NCBI GenBank assembly: GCA_037130535.1
Contig: JBAXSU010000207.1
Span: forward strand, 1 to 5,348
DNA length: 5,348 bases
Direction: 5' to 3'
From: VFMC01 sp037130535
Lineage (GTDB): Bacteria; Actinomycetota; Acidimicrobiia; Acidimicrobiales; Ilumatobacteraceae
In this document: piece by piece, positions 1-5,266 of the stretch
Position numbering within the stretch: the stretch's first letter is position 1
Layout of the letters: each line of letters opens with the position of its first letter
Made by a program: the position numbers and the translations under genes
Notes under the pieces: generated by a model
What the model was told of the DNA's origin: nothing
Database searches by the model: none
What the model saw: only the letters and a program-made list of their open reading frames with translations

Positions 1-897
1 AACCTCAACTACACAACCGGCCAGACCATCGCCAACACCGTCATCACACCCGTCGACACCAACGGCAAAGTCTGCTTCTACGCACACGGCACCACCCACC
101 TCCTCGCCGACCTCACCGGCTGGTTCCCCACTACCACCAGCCTCACCGCGACGACACCGGCCCGACTGTTCGACACCCGACCCGGTGAACCCGCCGGTGC
201 TGTCACCGTGACGAAACAGGCTGTCACCGGTGGCAGCGTGTTGGAGGTCCAGCTCACCGGAAAGGCCGGGATGCCTGCCAGCGGCGTCGGTTCCGTGGCG
301 CTCACCGTCACTGCGACCGCGGCGACCGCGAATGGCTACATCACGGTCTATCCGTGCGGCACCAGGCCCCTGACGTCGAACCTCAACTACACAACCGGCC
401 AGACCATCGCCAACACCGTCATCACACCCGTCGACACCAACGGCAAAGTCTGCTTCTACGCTCACGGCACCACCCACCTCCTCGCCGACCTCACCAGCTG
501 GTTCCCCACTGGCAACGCGATGACCTCGATGACACCCGCCCGCCTGTTCGACACCCGACCCGGCGAACCCGCCGGCGCGGTCACCGTCACCAAGCAGGCC
601 GTCACCGGCGGCAGCGTGTTGGAGGTCCAAGTGACCGGCAAAGCCGGGGTACCCGGCACCGGCGTCGGTTCCGTGGCGCTCACCGTCACCGCCACCGAGG
701 CGTCCGCCAACGGCTACATCACGGTCTATCCGTGCGGCACCAGGCCCCTGGCGTCAAACCTCAACTACACAACCGGCCAGACCATCGCCAACACCGTCAT
801 CACACCCGTCGACACCAACGGCAAAGTCTGCTTCTACGCACACGGCACCACCCACCTCCTCGCCGACGTCACCGGCTGGTTCCCCACGACCAGCTGA
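1..897 (+). CDS. C-terminal part of a secreted-type tandem-repeat protein (5' end outside window)
   Basis: The reading frame is open from base 1 to the TGA at 895-897, giving 298 visible residues; the start lies to the left, and the GTG at 208 is internal. The visible part holds the end of one repeat (residues 1-43) and two complete 126-residue repeats (about 53-169 and 179-295). Each complete repeat opens with PARLFDTRPGEPAG, passes through a Val/Thr-rich strand region, has GYITVYPCGTRP, and closes with KVCFYAHGTTHLLAD and a WFP motif. One Cys in YPCG and one in KVCFY recur in every unit (residues 25, 119, 151, 245, 277), suggesting a disulphide outside the cytoplasm. The protein stops three residues after the last WFP. 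From memory, similar RLFDTR/YPCG/GWFP repeats occur in large exported actinobacterial proteins, often C-terminal to an enzymatic or adhesive region. Catalytic function, signal peptide and full length cannot be seen here; a surface or extracellular beta-rich role is inference. Confidence 0.85.
   Translation, partial: NLNYTTGQTIANTVITPVDTNGKVCFYAHGTTHLLADLTGWFPTTTSLTATTPARLFDTRPGEPAGAVTVTKQAVTGGSVLEVQLTGKAGMPASGVGSVALTVTATAATANGYITVYPCGTRPLTSNLNYTTGQTIANTVITPVDTNGKVCFYAHGTTHLLADLTSWFPTGNAMTSMTPARLFDTRPGEPAGAVTVTKQAVTGGSVLEVQVTGKAGVPGTGVGSVALTVTATEASANGYITVYPCGTRPLASNLNYTTGQTIANTVITPVDTNGKVCFYAHGTTHLLADVTGWFPTTS
1..897 (+). repeat. 378-bp in-frame tandem DNA repeat (2.4 copies)
   Basis: The same sequence, beginning AACCTCAACTACACAACC, starts at 1, 379 and 757, an exact 378-bp (126-codon) period with no indels. 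The first 120 bases of the three units differ from one another at only one to three positions. The segment 121-333 is much more diverged from 499-711, with about 18 synonymous and 12 replacement codon differences by hand count. The repeat probably continues to the left of the window. Confidence 0.93.
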
Positions 898-917
898 CAC
901 CAGCAGCACCACGGCCG

Positions 918-954
918 CTTCGGTGAGGGTCAGTTGTACTGGCCCTCACCGAAG
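918..954. terminator. 17-bp hairpin between convergent genes, overlapping the aminotransferase 3' end
   Basis: CTTCGGTGAGGG (918-929) is perfectly complementary to CCCTCACCGAAG (943-954). Pairing continues inward through one G-U pair and four Watson-Crick pairs to a TGT triloop at 935-937. The hairpin follows the repeat-protein stop by 20 bp and contains the last codons and TGA of the aminotransferase. Neither side has a run of T, so it is not a classical intrinsic terminator. Its place between two convergent 3' ends suggests a bidirectional terminator or 3'-end stabiliser. The structure is seen; the function is inferred. Confidence 0.7.
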
Positions 955-2339
955 ATGTCGCTGGCCCGGTCGGTGATCGACTCGAGGTCGGCGGCGAGGC
1001 GAGCGACGTTGGCCGCATAGCGCTGGCCGTCGTCGTGGGTGTGGGCCACGCTCAGCGTCCACGACTCGCTCTTGCCCCACGGCGGCAGGAACACCCCGCC
1101 GTTGAACTGGTAGAGGAAATGGCAGTGGCTCACGGCCAGGTCGATGCCCAGGAACTCGCGGTAGTTCGTGGCCGGCGTGCCATCGAACACCACCGAACCC
1201 TTGAAGCCGTACACCGAGCCGTAGCAGGGCTGACCGTGGGCGGTGAGGGCGGCCGTGCTCTCGGCCAGCATCGCCCGGCCGATCTCCTCGGCCTTCACGT
1301 ATGCCTCAGGCGTGAGCACCTCGGTGAGCACCGCCCGGGCCGCGGCCATGGTGAGCGGATTGCCATTGAACGTACCCACCTGGTCGTAGCGGCCATCGGT
1401 GATGGCACCCATCACCTCGGCCGTGCCACCGATGGCACCGCACGGCACACCGCCGCCCAGCGCCTTGGCCAGGCACACGATGTCGGGCTGCACGCCGTAC
1501 ATCGCCGTCACCCCGCCGGGGTGCACCACCAAGCCGGTCTTCACCTCGTCGAACGTCAGCAGCACACCGTGCTTGCGGGTGAGGGCACGGATGCCCTCGA
1601 GGTAGCCGGGGGCGGGCGGGATGATGCCGGCGTTCATCATCATCGGCTCGATGATCATGCCCGCCACCTGTCCCTCGTGCTCGACGAGGCAGCGCTCGAG
1701 CGCGACGAGATCGTTGAACGGCACGATGCGCACCAGATCGGCCATCTGCTGGGGCACACCGGCGCCCGGCACGCGATACGGCTCGTCGACCGGGCCGAGT
1801 TGGTGCGTCGACCGGAAGATCGACACGACCGCAGCGTCGTGGTGCCCGTGGTAGCTGCCCTCGATCTTGATGACCAACTGCCGACCGGTGATGACACGCA
1901 TCAGGTGGAATGCGTCCATCGTGGCTTCCGAGCCCGAGTTGCCGAAGCGCCAGTAGGGCAGGCCGAACCGCTCGGCCAAGGCCTCGGCCACGATGATCGA
2001 GTCCTCCGTCGGCTGGGCGAAGTGCGTGCCCTGGGTGACACGGCGCTGGACGGCCTCCACGACTGCCGGATTGGCATGGCCCACCACGTTCACGCCGTAG
2101 CCGGCATGCATGTCGACGTACTCGTTGCCGTCGACATCCCACACGTGACCGCCCAACCCGTGGCTCACCCACACGGGCGTCGGGCGCGAACTGGCCCAGC
2201 TGCTGCACACCCCGCCTGGCATCACACCGCTGGCCCGTTCGAACATCTCGCGCGACCGGGTCATGCGCGACATGAACGCGGCCTCTTCGCGGGCGACGAG
2301 CCCGTCGAGGGTGGTGATCGGAGCTTCGGTCTGCGTCAT
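930..2339 (-). CDS. Class-III PLP-dependent aminotransferase (glutamate-1-semialdehyde aminomutase-like fold)
   Basis: This 469-residue protein is a fold-type I, class-III aminotransferase that moves an amino group between an amine or amino acid and a keto acid via PLP in the cytoplasm. The N-terminal part has VMPGGV and a YDVDGNEYVD-like strand (VWDVDGNEYVDMHAGYG, residues 66-82). The cofactor pocket shows NSGSEA (134-139, phosphate binding), YHGHHD (163-168), FDEVKTG (263-269, Asp264 pairing with the pyridine nitrogen), the Schiff-base Lys292 in LAKALGGGVPCGAIGG, and TFNGNPLTM (323-331). It resembles the HemL/beta-amino-acid aminotransferase branch, but context does not support a tetrapyrrole role: no haem genes are nearby and a Rieske oxygenase is divergent. 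I chose the ATG at 2339 because GGGGAGG lies four bases upstream; the frame extends 14 codons further to a TTG without comparable support. It probably deaminates a product of, or a precursor for, the neighbouring oxygenase; the substrate is unknown. The last codons lie within the 918-954 hairpin. Confidence 0.93.
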   Translation of the reverse strand: MTQTEAPITTLDGLVAREEAAFMSRMTRSREMFERASGVMPGGVCSSWASSRPTPVWVSHGLGGHVWDVDGNEYVDMHAGYGVNVVGHANPAVVEAVQRRVTQGTHFAQPTEDSIIVAEALAERFGLPYWRFGNSGSEATMDAFHLMRVITGRQLVIKIEGSYHGHHDAAVVSIFRSTHQLGPVDEPYRVPGAGVPQQMADLVRIVPFNDLVALERCLVEHEGQVAGMIIEPMMMNAGIIPPAPGYLEGIRALTRKHGVLLTFDEVKTGLVVHPGGVTAMYGVQPDIVCLAKALGGGVPCGAIGGTAEVMGAITDGRYDQVGTFNGNPLTMAAARAVLTEVLTPEAYVKAEEIGRAMLAESTAALTAHGQPCYGSVYGFKGSVVFDGTPATNYREFLGIDLAVSHCHFLYQFNGGVFLPPWGKSESWTLSVAHTHDDGQRYAANVARLAADLESITDRASDIFGEGQYN

Positions 2340-2343
2340 GGCG

Positions 2344-2350
2344 CCTCCCC
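2344..2350 (-). promoter_or_regulatory. Strong ribosome binding site deciding the aminotransferase start
   Basis: On the minus strand GGGGAGG stands four bases before the ATG at 2339. It favours this start over the upstream in-frame TTG at 2381, which lies inside the operator-like palindrome region. Confidence 0.75.
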
Positions 2351-2362
2351 AGGGTCGCACCG

Positions 2363-2393
2363 TTATTGGCAACTTGGTCAATAAGGTACCTTA
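2363..2393. promoter_or_regulatory. Divergent promoter/operator region with two overlapping inverted repeats
   Basis: The 60-bp gap between the aminotransferase and Rieske starts holds TTATTG-N10-CAATAA (2363-2384) and the perfect 12-bp palindrome TAAGGTACCTTA (2382-2393), overlapping by three bases. This is an AT-rich island in a GC-rich window. The palindrome contains TACCTT on both strands, each matching the actinobacterial -10 pattern TANNNT. The plus-strand copy (2387-2392) ends seven bases before the Rieske ATG, which fits a leaderless transcript. The minus-strand copy would leave a leader of roughly 36 nt for the aminotransferase. No convincing -35 element is seen for either direction. 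A single dimeric regulator controlling both genes is a reasonable inference; no regulator gene is in the window. Confidence 0.55.
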
Positions 2394-2399
2394 CGCTCC

Positions 2400-3482
2400 A
2401 TGGCCAGCCACGTGCCCACCCGCACCCGTGCCGACTACACCGACCCCGCCGTGTTCGAACTCGAGCGGCAGCGGTTGTTCCTGGGCAGTTGGTACCTGGC
2501 GCTGCGGGCCGATTCGCTGAAGCCGGGCAACCGGCGCGTGCTCGACATCGCCGGCGAGAGCGTGCTCGTCACCCGCGACCTCGACGGCACGCTGCATGCG
2601 TTCGCCAACGTGTGCCGCCACCGTGGCGCCCGCCTGTGCGACGCCGACAGCGACAGCGGCCAGGGCTCGGTGATGTGCCCGTACCACGCGTGGACCTACG
2701 CGCTCGACGGCCGCCTCATCGCCACCCCGCACCTCACCGACGACGATGTCGACAAGGCCGCGCTGTCTCTGTGGCGTATCGCCGTGGCCGAGTGGGAGGG
2801 CTTCGTGTTCCTGTGCCTGGCCGACACTCCCCCGCCATTCGACGCATGGTTCGCCGAGTATGGCGCCGACGTGCTGGCGCTGCAGCGCTTCGGCCTCGGC
2901 GCACTCACCACGGGCTTCCGCACCGTCAGCGAGGTGCAGGCCAACTGGAAGATCATCGTCGAGAACTACATGGAGTGCCTGCACTGCACCCGCGTGCACC
3001 CCGAGCTGGTCGAGATCATCCCCACCTACCGCAGCGGCGCCGTGGTCGACCACAGCCGCGACGACTGGGGAGTTGAAGTGCGGGGCAACAGCTTCACCCG
3101 CGACGGCAGCGCCCTGGTGCCGGTGCTGCCCGGCATGTCGGAGGTCGACGAGCACTCGTACTTCGGCGGCACCGTGTTCCCCAACGGGTTCGTCGACATC
3201 ACCGGCACCAGCGTCATCGTCAGCTTCCTGCAGCCCAAGGCGGCCGACCACACCACCGTGGTCACCGAGTACCTGTTCGCGCCGTCCACCGTGGCGGCCG
3301 ACGGCTTCGACCCGTCCGACATCGTCGAGTTCAGCGAGTTGGTGGCCGGGCAGGACTACCGGGTGTGCGAGATGGTGCAGCGCGGCGTGGGCTCGAAGCA
3401 CTTCACCGCGGGCGTGCTCAGCCCGAAAGACGAACTGGTCATTGCCTGGAAGGACCGCTACCGCGCCGCGCTAGGCCGGTAG
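2400..3482 (+). CDS. Rieske non-haem iron oxygenase, alpha subunit; Glu-bridge (CntA/GbcA-like) type
   Basis: This 360-residue cytoplasmic oxygenase component would use O2 and electrons from a separate reductase to hydroxylate or N-dealkylate its substrate. The Rieske [2Fe-2S] domain is at residues 28-140, with ligands in CRH (Cys72, His74) and CPYH (Cys93, His96). The catalytic domain carries NWKIIVENYMECLHCTRVH: His195 and His200 are the expected iron ligands, and Asp319 in GQDYRVCEMVQRGV is the probable third. The residue bridging the two metal centres is Glu192 rather than the usual Asp. Glu here is known from carnitine monooxygenase CntA (Glu205), and I recall it from the glycine-betaine/stachydrine demethylase group, so a quaternary or N-methylated amine substrate is likely but unproven. 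No Shine-Dalgarno precedes the ATG; a TACCTT -10 ends seven bases before it, so translation may be leaderless. No reductase or ferredoxin gene is present. Its last 12 bases overlap the convergent ABC ATPase gene. An aromatic-acid substrate is the alternative. Confidence 0.93.
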   Translation: MASHVPTRTRADYTDPAVFELERQRLFLGSWYLALRADSLKPGNRRVLDIAGESVLVTRDLDGTLHAFANVCRHRGARLCDADSDSGQGSVMCPYHAWTYALDGRLIATPHLTDDDVDKAALSLWRIAVAEWEGFVFLCLADTPPPFDAWFAEYGADVLALQRFGLGALTTGFRTVSEVQANWKIIVENYMECLHCTRVHPELVEIIPTYRSGAVVDHSRDDWGVEVRGNSFTRDGSALVPVLPGMSEVDEHSYFGGTVFPNGFVDITGTSVIVSFLQPKAADHTTVVTEYLFAPSTVAADGFDPSDIVEFSELVAGQDYRVCEMVQRGVGSKHFTAGVLSPKDELVIAWKDRYRAALGR

Positions 3483-4520
3483 TACCCGCAAGGCATCGGG
3501 GCCCAGCACCAGGCCCACCTCGCCGCCGACATCACCGGGCAGCGCGGCGCCGTCGTTGGGCACCACCACCTGCAGCACCTGGCCCGCCCAGCGCACGTGC
3601 ACATGGGTGACCGGGCCGGCGAACACGATCTGCTCCACCGTCGCGGCCAACCCGTCGCCGAGCGGAATCAACCGCACCCGCTCGGGCCGGGCCAGCACCG
3701 TGCACGCCGAACCCACGGCGAGGGCGCCGGTGTCGGCGCCCAGCCGGGCGCCACCAACCTCTACTGAACCTGTCGCATCCACGGCTGCCGTCATCAGGTT
3801 GGCCAGGCCGAGGAAGTCGGCCACATAGGTGCTCGCCGGCTCGTCGTACACCTCACGCGGCGTGCCCACCTGTTCGATCACACCACTGCGCATCACCGCC
3901 AGGCGATCGCTCATCGTGAGCGCCTCCTCCTGGTCGTGGGTGACGTACACGAACGTGATGCCCACCTCGCGGTGCAACGTGCGCAGTTCGTCCTGCAGCG
4001 TGCGGCGCAACTTGGCGTCGAGCGCGCCCAGCGGTTCGTCGAGCAGCAGCACCTTCGGACGCAGCACCAGACTGCGCGCCAGGGCCACCCGCTGCTGCTG
4101 GCCGCCCGACAACTGGTGCGGCTTGCGCCCGGCGTACTCGCCCATGCGCACCAGGTCGAGCGCCTCGGCCACCCGGCGCCGGCGCTCGTCCTTGCCCACA
4201 TCGGCGAACCCCAGGCCGAACCCGACGTTGTCGGCCACGGTCATGTGCGGGAACAGGGCGTAGCTCTGGAACACGGTGTTCACCGGACGCTTCTCGGGCG
4301 CCACACCACGCATGTCGACCCCGTCGATGGTGATGGTGCCCTCGTCGATGTCTTCGAAGCCGCCGATCATCCGCAGCGTCGTGGTCTTGCCGCATCCCGA
4401 CGGGCCGAGCAGCGAGAAGAACTCGCCCGACTCGATGTCGAGGTCGATACCGAACAACACCTGCTGCTCGCCGTACCACTTCGACAGGTGGCGTCCTTCG
4501 ATGCGCCCGCCTCCACTCAC
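3471..4520 (-). CDS. ABC transporter ATP-binding protein, PotA/spermidine-putrescine type
   Basis: This 349-residue ATPase would power an importer from the cytoplasmic face of the membrane. The nucleotide-binding domain is complete: Walker A GPSGCGKTT (39-47), Q-loop Gln85 in NTVFQSYALFPH, signature LSGGQ (137-141), Walker B VLLLDEP (157-163), D-loop GALD (165-168) and switch His195 in VTHDQEEA. The C-terminal region from about residue 235 has the length and strand pattern of a TOBE regulatory domain. EKRPVNTVFQSYALFPH and the overall length are typical of the PotA/FbpC-like group that imports polyamines, other amines or iron; by context an amine is favoured. The start is GTG at 4520: it is the only start in frame near the domain's beginning, and an in-frame stop lies further upstream. 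The ribosome site is weak (a G-run about 10-15 bases upstream). No permease or binding-protein gene adjoins it: downstream is the convergent Rieske gene, upstream a non-coding stretch and a tRNA. It may serve a transporter encoded elsewhere. Confidence 0.93.
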   Translation of the reverse strand: MSGGGRIEGRHLSKWYGEQQVLFGIDLDIESGEFFSLLGPSGCGKTTTLRMIGGFEDIDEGTITIDGVDMRGVAPEKRPVNTVFQSYALFPHMTVADNVGFGLGFADVGKDERRRRVAEALDLVRMGEYAGRKPHQLSGGQQQRVALARSLVLRPKVLLLDEPLGALDAKLRRTLQDELRTLHREVGITFVYVTHDQEEALTMSDRLAVMRSGVIEQVGTPREVYDEPASTYVADFLGLANLMTAAVDATGSVEVGGARLGADTGALAVGSACTVLARPERVRLIPLGDGLAATVEQIVFAGPVTHVHVRWAGQVLQVVVPNDGAALPGDVGGEVGLVLGPDALRVLPA

Positions 4521-4548
4521 GATCGCCGCACCCCCATGCCTGGTCGTC

Positions 4549-4578
4549 CTGAATCACCATTCAGTCATTGCGACTGTA
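4549..4578 (-). promoter_or_regulatory. Putative promoter and operator for the ABC ATPase gene
   Basis: CTGAAT-CACC-ATTCAG (4549-4564) is a perfect 6-bp inverted repeat with a 4-bp spacer, the size of a dimeric repressor site. A second inverted repeat, CAGTC-ATTGC-GACTG (4562-4576), overlaps it. On the minus strand TACAGT (4578 to 4573) fits a TANNNT -10, which would start RNA near 4566, about 45 nt before the GTG at 4520, and put the first inverted repeat at the start site. No good -35 is seen. The repeats are visible; the roles are inferred. Confidence 0.4.
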
Positions 4579-4604
4579 GCCATTCCGCCCCTTCCCACCG
4601 ACCT

Positions 4605-4696
4605 CCGTGCGCCTGCACCGCCGTAGACCGGGTCCACGCTCACGAATCACTCCAGCCCGTGCGGCTGAACCGCCGTCGACCGGGTCCACGCTCACG
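4605..4696. repeat. Pair of 40-bp direct repeats at a 52-bp spacing
   Basis: Bases 4605-4644 and 4657-4696 match at 37 of 40 positions, with no gap and a 12-bp unmatched spacer. The core GACCGGGTCCACGCTCACG (19 bases) is identical in both. The similarity stops abruptly on both sides. The pair lies in non-coding sequence between the ABC ATPase gene and the tRNA-Gly terminator. It could be tandem regulator sites upstream of the ATPase gene, or two copies of a small dispersed genomic repeat. Together with the inverted repeats at 4549-4576 it accounts for the structure I see in 4521-4737; I see no credible gene there. Confidence 0.75.
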
Positions 4697-4737
4697 GACG
4701 GGTTGGGACGGCTGAATGGGGTGACGAGTTGGGTTCG

Positions 4738-4771
4738 AAAACGGCGACAGCCCCCTCGCGGGGGCTGTCGC
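4738..4771 (-). terminator. Intrinsic terminator of tRNA-Gly
   Basis: GCGACAGCCCCC (4744-4755) pairs perfectly with GGGGGCTGTCGC (4760-4771) around a four-base loop. On the minus strand the 12-bp stem is followed after two bases by TTTT (4741-4738). It starts five bases beyond the tRNA 3' end, so it terminates the tRNA transcript. Confidence 0.9.
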
Positions 4772-4776
4772 ACTTG

Positions 4777-4849
4777 AGCGGACGACGAGATTCGAACTCG
4801 CGACCCTCACCTTGGCAAGGTGATGCTCTACCAACTGAGCCACGTCCGC
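4777..4849 (-). tRNA. tRNA-Gly (anticodon GCC)
   Basis: The minus strand folds into a full cloverleaf of 73 nt. It has acceptor stem GCGGACG/CGTCCGC, D arm GCTC-AGTTGGTA-GAGC, anticodon arm TCACC-TTGCCAA-GGTGA with GCC at 4816-4814, a five-base variable loop, and T arm GCGAG-TTCGAAT-CTCGT with one G-U pair. The discriminator is U73, as expected for bacterial tRNA-Gly. The 3' CCA is not encoded and must be added by nucleotidyltransferase. It decodes GGC and GGU. It is a single-gene unit with its own promoter and terminator. Confidence 0.97.
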
Positions 4850-4861
4850 AATGCGTTTCCG

Positions 4862-4892
4862 AGTGTAGCAGTGCGACCGTCACACCGGACAA
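4862..4892 (-). promoter_or_regulatory. Probable promoter of tRNA-Gly
   Basis: On the minus strand TACACT (4867 to 4862) is a good TANNNT -10, placing the RNA start about six bases before the tRNA 5' end. TTGTCC (4892 to 4887) is a possible -35, though the 19-bp spacing is longer than ideal. Confidence 0.5.
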
Positions 4893-4900
4893 GGCAACCA

Positions 4901-4922
4901 GCGCCGGCGATCGCCGGGGCGC
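4901..4922 (-). terminator. GC-rich hairpin directly after the small protein gene
   Basis: GCGCC (4901-4905) pairs with GGCGC (4918-4922), and the inner GGC/GCC pair encloses a GATC loop, leaving two bulged G. The hairpin begins at the base after the small gene's TGA and has no T-run. Alternatively the centre can be read as a 14-bp palindrome CCGGCGATCGCCGG (4904-4917). It separates the small gene from the tRNA promoter; a terminator role is likely but lacks the U-tract. Confidence 0.5.
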
Positions 4923-5153
4923 TCAGCTGCGCTGATCGGCCGGGCGCAGGTCGACTCTGAGAACGAGGATGCCGTCGTCGAGCGAGGCCGTTGCGTCGCC
5001 GATGATGGCGAAGTCACGGAAGTCGGAATTGGCCTGCTCGATGAACGCCCGGCGTTCGTCGCCTGCAACCGGGGGGAGGGGGCGCTTGCGCACGGCCGCA
5101 GCCCGCTCGCGGAACCGTTCCAACATCGCTTCGACATCGAGCCCCTCAGCCAT
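4923..5153 (-). CDS. Small conserved-looking protein of unknown function (76 aa)
   Basis: I do not recognise a named family. The product is 76 residues, soluble and mixed-charge, without signal peptide, membrane segment or cysteine. It has an amphipathic, Arg-rich helix (about residues 5-24, VEAMLERFRERAAAVRKR), a turn LPPVAGDERR (26-35), a second helix (about 36-46), and an extended part DFAIIGDATASLDDGILVLRVDLRP (47-71) that looks like two beta strands. The composition and ordered motifs look like a real protein rather than a shadow frame. I have a vague memory of similar short proteins in Acidimicrobiia, which I cannot verify. The ATG at 5153 is chosen because TACGGT (5166 to 5161), a TANNNT -10, ends seven bases before it, consistent with a leaderless start. 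An in-frame GTG at 5162 would add three residues and overlap that hexamer. No Shine-Dalgarno is seen for either. It is probably transcribed alone, with a hairpin directly after the stop. Confidence 0.7.
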   Translation of the reverse strand: MAEGLDVEAMLERFRERAAAVRKRPLPPVAGDERRAFIEQANSDFRDFAIIGDATASLDDGILVLRVDLRPADQRS

Positions 5154-5220
5154 GGCCGCCACCGTACTGTCCCGGGTGGGCCGCGGGGAGCTTCACTGCA
5201 GGCAACGTCAGGGCGGGCAA

Positions 5221-5248
5221 AGTCGCTGCTGGCACCTGGACAGCGACT
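5221..5248 (+). other. Stem-loop upstream of a short ORF (possible RNA leader element)
   Basis: AGTCGCTG (5221-5228) is perfectly complementary to CAGCGACT (5241-5248), with a 12-base loop. It stands eight bases before the AAGGAG ribosome site of the short ORF at 5267. It may be part of a leader RNA; no known riboswitch class is recognised. Confidence 0.35.
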
Positions 5249-5266
5249 CCCTGCGAAGGAGCGTCG

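Noticed and set aside
208..897. Starting the repeat protein at the GTG at 208
   Set aside because: The same frame is open and repeat-encoding back to base 1; the GTG is a Val codon inside a repeat unit.
930..2339. Calling the aminotransferase hemL (glutamate-1-semialdehyde aminomutase)
   Set aside because: The fold is shared, but no tetrapyrrole genes are nearby and the oxygenase/transporter context argues for an amine-catabolic role.
2340..2381. Extending the aminotransferase to the TTG at 2381
   Set aside because: It would place coding sequence through the palindromic promoter region, whereas the ATG at 2339 has a strong GGGGAGG site.
1035..2384. A 449-codon plus-strand frame opposite the aminotransferase
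   Set aside because: It is antisense to a clearly functional PLP enzyme, has biased His/Arg/Ala-rich composition and no domain; long antisense frames are expected in GC-rich coding DNA.
2391..3401. A 336-codon minus-strand frame opposite the Rieske gene
   Set aside because: It is the antisense shadow of a gene with intact metal-ligand motifs; composition is low-complexity and no motif is seen.
4605..4696. CRISPR array
   Set aside because: Only two copies with a 12-bp spacer and mismatches; spacers are too short and no cas gene is present.
3936..4715. A plus-strand frame opposite the ABC ATPase
   Set aside because: It is a shadow of a gene with all canonical ATPase motifs and continues into the repeat region without protein-like composition.
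4777..4849. Integration (att) site at the tRNA gene
   Set aside because: I found no second copy of the tRNA 3' end, no integrase and no element boundary in the window.
4561..4892. Several 66-70-codon minus-strand frames across the repeats, terminator and tRNA
   Set aside because: They run through the tRNA-Gly cloverleaf or its terminator, so they cannot be real genes; the apparent shared VRERGPG-like peptides come from the direct repeat.
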